This document shows, in pieces, positions 48,401-61,034 of a DNA stretch of 64,000 nt. Origin of the DNA: Zantedeschia hybrid cultivar (Eukaryota > Streptophyta > Magnoliopsida > Alismatales > Araceae). Position 1 is the first letter of the stretch. Each line of letters starts with the position of its first letter. The notes under the pieces were generated by a model. That model was not told the origin of the DNA, searched no databases, and worked only from the letters and a program-made list of their open reading frames with translations. The stretch spans positions 6,496,001 to 6,560,000 of the forward strand of contig JARZZO010000011.1 of the NCBI GenBank assembly GCA_030544215.1, written 5' to 3'. The translations under genes and the position numbers were made by a program.

Positions 48401-51400
48401 CTTCGCATACTCTTGGGTGAAAGAATAAGGCTTCTTCATTCTTTCGTTGAGAGAGGTGACTGGCGCCCTCCCTTCTCCCTTTTTGTTGGCTGTTGGAGCA
48501 CTGGGGCCTCCTCAGCCATCATTCTTTTCTACAACTGAAGTGAAATCAATTGCATTCACTTCTTTGGTAGGAGCTCCTCACTCCCTCAGAGCTTTTCCCT
48601 TATTAGGAAGTATAGTGGGATGATCGGCGAAAAACATCTCGATCTCCGTCACAATATTATTGAGTCGGTCGAAATTTCTGACATTGGCTCCGATCAGCTT
48701 TTCATTTATCTCGGGCTTTAAACTCCTTTTGCATAACCTCACCGCGTCCTCATGGACCGGAGGATTATCACATTTCATGCTGAGATTATGCTATTTCTTG
48801 ATATAGTCGACGACAGACTCATTCTTTCCTTGTTTCACCGTCACCAATTCAGTGATAGTGACTTTTCGCTCTGATACTTTGAAGCGATCAAGGAACTTCT
48901 GTTACATTTCTTCCCAACTACCAATAGAGTTAGACTTTAATTTGGTATACCATTAGAATGTCGTCCCAGTGAGGGAAGTAGAAAAGAACCTCGAAAGGTA
49001 GGCTTCCTCAGTAGCCAACTCTCCCAGGTCGCTTATATAGTGAGCTATGTGCTCCTGGAGCGAGCCTTCCCCGTCATATCTTGTGACTTTGGGGCACTTA
49101 TTGTAGTCCGGTGGAAGCATTTTGAACATATGACGGGTTGGGAATGCCACCTTGTATAAGTCAAATGTGCTTATTCCCTCGTCTTATTCGGCCATCTTGG
49201 CCTCAACAATTTGCTCAATAAGATGTTTTTGCAACGTCGTTGCATCATCGGTTGACGCGTGTGATTGTTGAGCATTGTGATTGGGCTCTTCAGCCCTATC
49301 TTCTTGAATTTCTTCAAGACTGAAATTGACTTCAACAGCATGATGCCTTATTTTTTTCCATAGGAATGACCTTGGGTGGAGGCAAGTTTACTGGAAAGGC
49401 GGGGGCTACCCTCTACTGCTCTTCCATCTTCTGTATCAGGCCATATAGCAAGACCTTTAATTGCTGATTTTCTTGCCTGATTTCCTCCATGGTTTAAGGT
49501 TGGGTTTGATCTTGCGGTGGTTGTTGTGCGGCTTTGGGATCTTGGGCATTGGTTGCACCTTCCTCGGCTCCCCTAACAGCATTGTCGATGTTGATTTGAG
49601 ATGACTCTGCCCCTTAGCCTGCTTGGCCCAACAGGCGCATAGTTTGCTCCATTTGACAGGTCATACGGCCTGCCTCTTTGTGCCAGACTGGCGACATTAT
49701 TTGTCTCCTCCGGTTGAGAGGGTTGCCAATTTGTGGTGCTAAAAGTATAACATGTATATATCCGGATGCCATGTTCTGTCATCCTGGTGGTCCTTTTCTT
49801 CTTTTGGGTTGGTCGCACAAAAGCACCCAGCCTTTCAAAGACAGATACCCGCTTTTGGATAGGTTCTTGTGCCTTATAGGCACCTTTTCTCTTTTGGCCC
49901 TACTGAGAGCGAGGCTAGGTTGTTGGATTAATCATTTCCCTCGCCGGCTTTGCGGGCTGGTGAGGCTGTTGTTTTACTAGGGTGGCCCTAGCCTTTTGTA
50001 TTTTACGGGCCTCTTCCTTGATCACCCACATCTTTTTAAGGTGGAGACTTCGCTCCTCCTTGAAGTTACCCATGACTTGGGGCGTGGTATTGCCCGCTAT
50101 TTGAGGCGTAGTATTGCCTCCTGCCCTAGGCATGGTATGCTGGGGCATAATTGACGGCCCTTGGCGAATAGGGGCCTTTGGGGTTCTTTTTTTTCTTCTT
50201 GAAGGTTGCCACATCCTGGCATGCCTTCGGCAGAATCTCGAACTGATTGCGGACTGGAACTGTTGGGATATGTCGAATTTTGGGGATGATAGGCTCTCCG
50301 CCGTCTAGGCGGATATACATGTCCCACCACTAATATTATTTTTCCCGTCCTGGACGGGCTTGGTGGTGTATTCTTTCGCCTCTGCCTCATGTTGGAGGAG
50401 GAGGTGGGAGACATGCTGATAGTATTGGTGGTGAAGACCAGTTGTCGCCGACCACCACTGTTATTCTTCTTGGCGTTGAGAAGCCCGCCTCTTCTTTGTT
50501 TTCGTCAGCGCGGACTCCGGTGCTGGGAGGACTCCCAAGAAGTAAGGTGACCCCACAACTGCGGGGAAATCTCCGAAGCTAGTCGGGGTGGTGAGGTACC
50601 CACATCAGGCGTTGGTAACCACTACGATCGGGCCGTGTGTTATTTTTGCGGCCATTGTCGTTCTTCACTTAACTGTACCTGCATAAAACATGATGAAGTT
50701 AGGGGTATGGGTATGGTGAGGGCATCACTGGATGGAGAGATGAAGGGAAAGAGAGGTCCCACCGGACATGCCATCTGTTTGGAACCTGGACCTAGATCTC
50801 TCCTATCGGATTGTTTTCTTGTTTGTTATTATTTGGCTTATTTGGAGAAATATAAGTTGGTTTTATCTATTTCGTTTCTTGGACTATGAGAGCTTAGGAT
50901 TAGCTCTCAGGGAGTCTTGGACTTCGGATCAGGTGAAGATCCGAGTATATGACCTCTCTCCACTGATCTTGATCAATGTTAATTACGTCGAGCAAATGCT
51001 CAACAACCCTTGATTAACCGTCCGAGTGATGCCCTTTAAACTATCTATGTTCCCACACAACGTGCATGCACGAAAGCAGTTTTTAAATCCTTGGCCTCTC
51101 TCAAGTTTTTAGGGTATTTAGATCTGTTCCAAGGTTTTAAGATATTTGGATTTGTTCCAAGGTTTTAGAGTGAACCCTTTAAAGGTTATGATTCATTCTA
51201 AGTGTTTTGGGATTGATTCCCAACTGTTTAGGATTAATTCCCAGTGTTTAAGAACCCTAGGGGTATTTGGGCAATTATGTTGCATTAGGGTTATTAAGGT
51301 CATTTTAAGTTTTTAACACTTTAGGGAAACTTGAAGACCCTTAGGATGTATTTTAGAATCATTTTGGACATATTTAAGTCACAGGGGTATTTTTGTAATT

Positions 51401-54400
51401 TTACCTCAAATCGGATTTTTGGACTTAAAGTCTATTTTTATATTTTTCTGGAATTTTTACTTATTTTTATCATATTGAGGGGATTTTGATAATTTTACCT
51501 ATTTTATTGAGGTTTTGAGGGTATTTTGGGTATAGGAGATATTTTGACATTTTTTAAGATTTTTCTATGATTTTTACAGATTTTTATCATGAGAGAGGGT
51601 ATTTTCGTAACTTTGTTAAGTTCGGGGGGTATTTTGGTTATTCCGGAAATTTTATATTTTGAATTTAGTTTTCTGTTTTTTACTGGTTTTTACTGAATTT
51701 TACTGAATTTTATGTTAATTTTACTGTTTTTTATTAATTAATTAGATATGTGAAGAATATTTAAGTCATTTGTGAATTTATATATTTTCAGATTTTGTTT
51801 TCTGATTTTATCTGAATTTTACTGGTCTTTACTGTATTTTTTCTGGTTTTTACATTTATTTTACTGATTTTTATTAATTATCACAGATTTTAATATTTAA
51901 TTGAAGATAAGGGTTTATTTAAGTCATTTTCAACTTAATTAAGTTGTTCTAGATGTTTATATCTCATTATCTATGTATAGCCATGTGCAGGGGTGAGGCC
52001 AAGAGTGATTGGTATATTTAGTTATGTATTTATGTATTTTAATTAGTTATTGAAGTAGCTAAGAAATTAATTATGAATATATATAAAAATACATAATGTT
52101 ATTTAAATATTAAATTTATTAGCACTCATACACACATTTATGCACAAAAGATATTTATTATTTATTTTGGCAGAGTTTCGCCTTATAAAGAAGGCGATTT
52201 ACAACAAGAATTCGGCAGAGCTTCCCCTTAGGAAAACTTTAGAAAAAACACCAAAAAAGAAGCCTCCTCTGCGCACGCTCCCGAACTTGTGAAAGCACCG
52301 GATTCGGTTCCTCAATGGGCAGCCCTTCCCCTTTGGAATTTTCAACCAGGAAGAGCTTGCTTCTTATGCCTTTGGTTGTGTTGGATCTGTGTTTTGGGCT
52401 TGGAATGGGCCCCTATTTATAGGCTCGGAATTGGGCCCGGTGGGGGTACCCACCGTTGGGCTTGAAGGTGGGGGTGCCACCGGTTCTTCCCTTTTCTCTT
52501 CTTTTTTTTTTCCGTTTTCTTTCTTTGGGAAGGGGTAGAGAGGAGAGGAGAGAAGAGAGGAGAGAGAGGGTGAGTGGCCGGTGGGCCCCCCCACCGGTTC
52601 CCAACCGGTGGGAGCCCCCCCACCGGTCCCTCCTCTCTCTCTCCCCCCTTATTATTTAAACAAGGGAGTGAGAGAGAGAGGGGACCACTTCAATATTTTT
52701 TGCCCCTTCTTCCTTGTGATTTTCCCTCCTTTGGTCTGCAGATATTGAGCCCTTATTGGAGTGATATTGGGTCCATTTGGACTTCATATTGGGCCTTCAT
52801 TTGGATTTCATAGGGCCTCCATTCGGACTTCATATTGGGTTGCCCCGGGCCTGGTATTGGGCCTTCTTTTAAGGTGTTTTAGGCCCATATATAGGAGGTA
52901 TTTGGACTGTTTCTGGGCTCCTCTTTCGCAGCTATTCGGACCATTTGCTGCAGCATTTTGGGTTTCTTATTGGGCCCATTTAGTGAAACTATAAAGTTAT
53001 TTTTGGAGCTGCATATCAAGGATTTTCGGGGCTGTTTTGGACAGCACCTAGGAGCCATTTTGGGGATGTTTTGGACACTGTGTCTATGGGTCTTTGGTGG
53101 CACCTTGTTCGGCAGAAGTATTATTCTATAGGAAGAGTTTGGAATGTGCTCCTTCAAGGGGGGGATATAGGATATCTCAGCTTTGGAAGGGCGTTTTCTA
53201 AGCTTTGAATGTTGTTTTGGCAGCGATTCAGTTTTCGATGGGCAGACTTGTCTCTTATGGCAGGAAAAATGGTGTGCCTCGGCTCCCCTTTATCTAGTGT
53301 TCTTGAGGTTGTTTGCCATCTGCACCCACCCTACTGCTCTGGTGGTCCACGTGGTGGTGCAGCATCCTCACAAAAGAGGGGAGTGGTCCCTGCAGGGGGA
53401 ACCTGCATGATGAGGAGATTCAAGAGTTAGCTTCCCTGCTGGAGACTCTTCAAGACTTTATGATAGACCCCGCATCACAAGATTCTTGGATTTGGAGGTG
53501 GGATTCCCAAGGCCTTTTCTCCATGAAGCCGGCATACTCAATCATTGCAGATGGTGGATTGAGGTCTCCATTCTATCGGCAGATTTGGGCTCCTAAATCC
53601 CTTCTCAAGATCAACATTCTTATTTGGCGTATTTCCATTGGTAGACTCCCAACGGTGGAGAGGTTGCTGAAATTTGGATGTAATGTGCCTCCATCCTGCC
53701 CCTTGTGTGAAGAGGTGGATGAGAACCTTGATCACATTTTTGTGGGTTGTGCCTTTTCCAAGGAAGTTTGGGTAGAAGACTGCAGAGGGACATGCTGATG
53801 GGATCATCAGTGGAAGCTCTTATCAAGTTGTGGTCCTCCGCGAATCTTAGCAGAGTAGATGCTCTAATGTGGTGGCTGGTACTTTATGCTACACTATGGG
53901 CTATTTGGTCGGAAAGAAACAAGAGAGTCTTAAGAAGGGAGACGAGTACACCAGATAGGGTGGTAGCTTTTGTTTGTTGTAGGGTTAAAGAGTGGATGAG
54001 AATTTTTTGTAGAGCATGTTGATAGTGCCTCATTTTTTGTCCTTTTGGAAGCCATACCTTGAAGTTTTTTGGTGCCTTGTATAGTGGGACACTTGGGGGC
54101 GTGCTTTTCGCTCTCTTATTTTGTAACCTTGTTTTCCATTTTAATACCATATAGTGGTACCAACCACTTAAAAAAATAATAAAACAGAAGTTTGCTTTTG
54201 TCCATAAACCGACTGTACTCATCTCTCTTGATCTTTCCTTACACTTTCCATCACCCCTTTACATCTATGTAAATCTGCTGGATGGTATGTACGTTAGATA
54301 AACAAATTTGGGATATCATTGAGTTTCATGGTTATAAGAGCTTGGATGCTGGGAACCTATGACCAGGCAAGGTGCTGTATCACTAGATGAAAACAGAAGG

Positions 54401-57400
54401 GGCTTCCTTTTTTATTCTTTGCTTTTGCTTGTTCCATCTACATATGGTATTTATCGATTTGGAGAAGGCCTATGATAGAGTTCTAAGAGATGTCTTGGTT
54501 CGGAGTGCATCAATGATCAGCAGTAAGCCACTACCTTTTCGCATTAGTTACAGATGATTTAACAAAAGGTATACAAGAGGATATTCCGTGGTGTATGATG
54601 TTTGCAGATGATATTGTGTTGATAGATGAGATGCAAGAGAGAGTTAATAGAAAACTAGAACTTTGGAGGAGCACCTTAGAGTCTAAGGGTTTTAGGTTAA
54701 GTAGAACTAAGACATAATACATGCATTGTAAGTTTAGTGAAGGTCGGATGGGCGAAAAGGAGGGAGTTAACTTGGATGGGATGGCAATATCTCAAAGCAC
54801 CCATTTCAGATATCTTGGTTCGATCCTTCAAGAAAATGGAGGGTGCGAGGAGGATGTTAGCCATATGATTAAAGTAGGATGGGTGAAGTGGAGACTTACC
54901 ACGGGAGTCATGTGTGACCACAAGATCCCAACGAAACTGAAAGAAAAATTCTACCGTACAGCGATAAGACTTGCAATGCTGTATGGTAGCGAGTGTTAGG
55001 CGCAACATGTTTCCAAGATGAGTGTTGCCGAGATAAGAATGTTAAGGTGGATGTGCGGACATATTAGGTTAGATAATTTTTTTAATAAGTACATTAGAGA
55101 AAAGGTGAGAGTAGTATCAATTGAGGACAAATTGAGAGAAGAGATATTGAGATAGTTTGGGTATGTTAGGTGTAGACGTAGAGAGGCTCCAGTTAGAAAA
55201 GTGGAGCACATTAGGATAGAGGAAGGGAGGAAAGGAAGGGGTAGACCTAGATTAACTTGGAAGATGATAGTATAATATGATTTAGAGGCTTTAAACCTTT
55301 CAGAAGAGGTAGCCCAAAATCGTTTAGAACGGAGAAAGAGAATCCATATAGCCGACCCCAATTAATTGGGATTAAGACTTGATTGAGTTGAGTTGAGTTG
55401 AGCTTTTGCTTGTTCCACTTTGCATATGCATTAAATGTGTTGCTGCTAACTGGTTCTGTCTAGCATGTTAACCTTTTTTTCATGTAAACTCGGCTGATGC
55501 ATTCAGCTGTTCTGCCATTGATCTGTGGACATTCCACTAACACGGTTTCACTAATTTATTATCTTATGACACAGGGCTACAACTCCACTGATCACAAGGC
55601 TGCTATTCTACATGACTGGGATTTCCAGGATATGGGCACAAGTGAAGCAGCCGAGGTTTTACTTTACACCCTTTCTCATCTCTTTAAATCTACTTATTTT
55701 GTTAGAAATTACTTGATGCAAACTTGGGTGTTATCATAATGCTTATCCATTGGTTTTTGGGACTGGTTGTGGCCAATCTGAACAGCTCACTAAAGCAGGT
55801 CCATATTGTAACCCAGTCTGATTGGTGTTGGCCTTTGTTATCATAATGCTTATCAATTGGTTGTGGCTAATCGATCCAGATTGGGATTGGTTGTGGAATA
55901 GTGAGAACAATTCTCTCATTTCTTGCCTTCTATCTCTTTCTATCTCTTAAAACAGCACTAAACCAGGTCCTTACTGTAACCCCCAAAAAAAGTCCATATC
56001 AGTCTCAATAATTGTTTACCATATTCATATTGCTACATCCGCAACCAAAACATTATCAGGCCCATTAGCCAGTACACCTTGAGATTACCCAAGTCAGAAT
56101 CAAGACTATTTGCTGCGTGTCTATCCTGTGGGAGTTTCGAATCTTGGTTCTCTTGATGCTCAAGGAAATTTGCCAAGCTTTGAAGGCCATGGAAAATGCA
56201 TATGTTTGATGGAGATGGTGACCAAGTCATTAACAGTAAGGACTAAGGGAAAACATCTGGTGATTGGAAGCGAAAAAAAAAATATGATGGTGAACCAAGG
56301 CATTAACATAAGGTAAAAACATCTGGTGGTAGGAAGCAATATATATATATATATATATATGCTTGAGCTTGACGAGCGTCGATAAAGGACGATGTCTTGT
56401 GGTCACTTTCTGGGTGTTCAACACCTCATTCCTTCCTTCCTGCACTTCTTGCAGCTTTGATATTCCAAAATTGTGGCACAGGCATGTAATGAAACTTGAA
56501 ACTTAAGTGTTGTATCATTACAATAAGTCTATCTTCCTGGGAGCCTGAATGAAACGAGTTTTACTCATTAACGTGATATCTAGTCAATTTACACCATGTG
56601 AGAATCTGAGACATGATTATCATTTTTCTACAGTAATGTCTCATTTTCTGTTTGCTTAAACAGTGGTGGATAGCTCCATGTTGTGCAGATGTGACATTCT
56701 GTTCATAATAGAATCAGAAAAGATTGCATATATAGTGATTGATTTTCAATTGTCTACTTGATAACATATGATGAATCAAGATCTTCTCATTTGAACTGTT
56801 ACTCCACAAATCAGAATGCCGACCAAAAGCATGTTTCACTCGATCAAGATCAAAGTTCTATGCTTAAGGTGATCTGCAGTCAACGTGATCGTTTCCGAAG
56901 TCGTTTACAAGAAACAGAGGAAGTACGGTTTCTGCACCATCTCTGCCATGCTACTTGTGTAACACTGCCATATTCACCCATCTGTGCAGCATTATTAACA
57001 TGATTTAGAGCTTTTATGGAGTATTCTTGTATCTTAGAAAATTTTGTTAATATACTAGGAAGTAAGGCAACTAAAAGAGAAAATCGGAGTGCTAACTATC
57101 GAACTGGAGAAAACCAAAGCTGATAATGTAAAGCTCTATGGGAAGATTCGATATGTCCAAGACTACAGTCTTGAGAAGCTGGTCTCCAGATCAAAAAAGG
57201 TTGGTTTATTATCTTAATGCAAACCTGTTTTTTCATGGTTTCTATTTACTAAGTTTTATTCTTTCTATCTTCCATAGTCTTATGAAGATATTGAAAGTGG
57301 ATTTAGCTCAGATGTTGAATCGAAGTACAAGAAGATTTATGAGGAAGACATAAATCCCTTTGCTGCTTTCTCGAAAAAGGTATGCTATTACTTTAGTAGT

Positions 57401-60400
57401 TCTCCAGTCATTTTATATCAAGGAGCATCTGAGGGGGAAAAAGTACTGTTAACAAAACAATATAATCGTAAGACATAATTTTTTGGAATATGTTATGATT
57501 GTATCAATGTTAATTGTGTATGAAACCATGGACTGATGACTTATTATTAGAAAGTGTAGAGTTTATTCATCTGTTTGAGAAAATAAAGCCATTTTCCTAT
57601 TCCTTTGATGTTATTCCTTTCTTCGCCCTTCTTAACTTCAACTGCAGTATCCTCAGTTATGCTTTGTTCAACAATGTAAACATATTTCTCGATGGTTTAG
57701 GAAACAGAGCCCCTTCTTGTTTACTGATCTCTTTACATGAATATAGTTTCTGTAGGTATGTCCTAAAATAGGGCTCCTCCATGTTATGGGCTTATTGGTT
57801 ATAGGGTACCTTGGCATTCAATAAGTTTTCTTTTATTTTTTAACTTGAATAACCACTTGTATATGCCTTCCCACCTCTGTCTTTTGGTATACCTTAATCC
57901 TCAATGTCCTCTCTGTCGAGTGCCTCGCTGGACCCAAGAGCGCAAGTTTGAGTTCATTGTTCATTAGTTTTGTGTTTTTGACATCTCCAATGTAGTATGT
58001 CTCGTTGGTTATGCTTTTTACTGTTTTCAGGAAACGCTTCTTGTTAGAAGTTTACCTTCAAATGAAGGTGAGCATATCTCCACTTCTGTCTGGAAGTCCC
58101 CAGATGCCTTTGAGAATGCCATCGTAAGCTTTTCAACATACACAGAGGAGTAAAGGATCTGCCTAGCATGGGTGTGCCTCTTTAACATTGATAATCATGC
58201 CCATGCACAGTGTCTTGTGATGTGTGATCCACTTTTATGGTCATGTAAACACAATCATCTTGTTCATGTCACACTGGAGCATGGTTGGTCGTACCGTACC
58301 GGATTGTGCCGGCTCTTATGAGTCGACTTGTATATGGATGAGTCTGAGTTGATCTTATGCATTGACTCGTTGAGTTGCAGTTGACTCGTTGCGGATCAGA
58401 CCGTCTTGTGGCATAATCGCACAAGTCGGGCTCGATTTGCTGCGATCTGGCACAAGCTGCTGTGATTCGGCGCGATCCAACCCGATACAGATCGGAGAGT
58501 CTTTGAGTTTATCTGCAAAGTTAATGAGCTATTTTTTATGATTTTTTGGGTTTATTCCATTGTTAGTCATTTATGGGTTCATTTACTGGCACAATGAGTT
58601 GTTTTAGAATGAGTTTTTTTCTCAATTGGTAAGTAAATTTATACTTTTATATCAATTAATAGGGTACATTTCTCTTAAATGTGGCTTAAATTCATTGCCA
58701 TTAACAAAGCACGTCAGCTAAAAGGTTTATTAAGTTATAATTATTCATAAAGGTCATCTACTAGTGTGAGTCGGACCAAGTTGGACCAGTACTGACTCGT
58801 ATTTGAGAAGATACAATCTGGTACGGAATTGCGGTACAGCTATTCTTATATTGGAGTATATTGGAGTTTTGAAGATTTTATCAGTGTTTTTGTTTTGAGC
58901 GAAAATTTCCTTGTTTTCGATAATAACGTGGATTGTACCACCAATTTTATTAACAATAAAAAGGGGGAGTACAATTGGTAAGATAGGAGAGGTTCCTGTC
59001 CTACAAGAAGAAGAAGAAGAACTCTAAGTGAACACTTTGTTCCAGGACGTTACAGAAACACCCAAAATATAATGCAACCAATTATGCAAGGGAGATAAAG
59101 CCCTAAGTGAAATGTTCTCAACATCGATTCTACTTGCCTGGAAAATAACGCCATTCCTTTCTCGCCAAATGCTCGAGCAGATTGCATGTGGAAGCATGCC
59201 AAATACTTCCTTAGTCTCTCTAATAGTTGCAGTGGCCCACAGTCGCTTGAAGAATAATCACATCTCGTTAACAGTTTTGAAGTTTGCATTGAAGTTTAGA
59301 AGTAACCCGAAAGATATCCATACATGCTGGCTAAGTGGGCACAGAACAAATAAATGATCCACTTCCTCATTATCAATTCCACAGAATGGGCATAAAGTAC
59401 CACTATTGAGGCATCATTTACTTCTGTATACTTGTGTCATGATCCTTTTTTCAAATAGCAGCCACATAAATGCTTTAACTTTGAGGGGTGATTTCACCTT
59501 CTACACTTCATCATACTTACCAATACTTTGGAAGATCACCTTCGAGCAATGAGCAATTTGACTTTGACTGAAATTTTGCCTTTATGTCTCTTGCAACAAA
59601 TTTTATCAGATTCATTGCTGTGAATAGATACTGAATACTTATTGTTTTTGTCACATTGTTTCTCCACCCCTTTAATGATATTGTCATATTATATTATTTT
59701 TCATCATGTGGCAGTATTTTTGTGTTTAATGTCTCACAATGTAGATCATCAAGCAGATGGTCATTAGTCATAATCATGTTTACTTCAGTATTTGTTTTCT
59801 TCCTTGTCACCAAGCTCCTGGCTGATTCATCTAGCTGCTCTGAAGTGTCTCTGTCTGTCTACATATCCAGTTTTATTGGTAGTATACTCCTCGCAGCTCC
59901 ATTTCCGAACATCACCCCATCTTTAGTAATCCTAACATCACAAAGACAATTATATTTTCGATGCTGGAGAGGATAGTTGGCTTCATATATGAAAGGGTTC
60001 AAGAGTGGGCTAAGTTTCTATGTAGTGTGGAAGAGCTCCAATCTTGCATTTGGGTTGCCTGGGGGATAATGTGTGGTACACCTTCTTGGTGTGTGCCATT
60101 TTCCTTTTGCATACAGGGATGGACTAGACAGAAGTTGTTAAGCATGCTTCCTGCTGAAAGCATAATACTTGGGTGCTTCACTTCTGAAGAGTCTTCCCAG
60201 GCATCTGAAGAGATGTCAAGCCAACTTATCTTTTCCTCTCAATATGTGCTACATGAGATGAGTATGCAGGGCAGGTGATCAGCAAGGGCAGTAATGAAAG
60301 CAGATGGTGAGGGATGTTTAAATGCTTTACAGCCTAATTAAAGAATCTTAAAAGGCAAATCTTTTGAATACGCTCAGAACCCAAGGGCAATAACAAAAGC

Positions 60401-60978
60401 AGATGGTGAGAGATGTTTCATAAATCTATGAATCAGAAAAATATACAAGTCATGTGGATGAATCCAAAATGTGCCATGTGATATTGATTATATCTTACCC
60501 AGGAAGAAGTGTGGCTTTTGTTTAATGTCATGTATAAAACTAAAAATTGATTGATCTTTGTTCAAGTTTTACCTGGTGTATTATTCTAGCTTGTGGATTT
60601 CTTTTGAGTCTTCATGCTATGAACCAGGAAAGAGATCAGAGATATAAGGAACTTGGACTTAGAGATAAAATCACACTCAGTAGTGGGCGCTTTCTTCTTG
60701 GTAACAAGTATGTTATTACCTTCTTGAGCTCCATTCCATGCATTCATCTAACTTGTGCTACTTCTTGGAAATTCCTATCATTAATTCTTGTAGTGTCCCA
60801 ATAATGCTATTTTTGATCTTCATGATTGGAGGGTCTAAAAATTAAAAAAATAATTAAAAAATAAGAAATGATGTCAATTACCCTTAAGGTTGTTCCCATC
60901 CCCTAGGATTTTAATTTTGAACACCTACTACAGAGTTCAAACTCTATGTGGTCCGGACCATGGTTTGCGCCATAGCAT

Positions 60979-61034
<56 letters not shown>

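Larger units (their letters stand above)
43780..50650 (-). pseudogene. Decayed Ty3/gypsy gag-pol, Tat-like, minus strand
   Basis: Read right to left: gag start region (about 50,650-50,100, YLTTPTSFGDFPAVVGSPYF), linker with MEEIRQENQQLKVL (about 49,490), gag core (49,150-48,578), duplicated Cys/His modules (48,439-47,288), a basic Lys/Arg-rich linker (47,118-46,732), protease (45,865-45,653) and RT (44,211-43,780). RNase H, integrase and a 3' LTR are missing: the element stops at about 43,780, directly against the array of the opposing element. Its gag is clearly related to the plus-strand copy at 37,718. Stops and frameshifts break it. Confidence 0.85.

Noticed and set aside
58031..58123. 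Treating this segment as a constitutive CASP exon
   Set aside because: Homologous proteins join exon 16 and exon 17 products directly, so it was kept only as a possible cassette exon.
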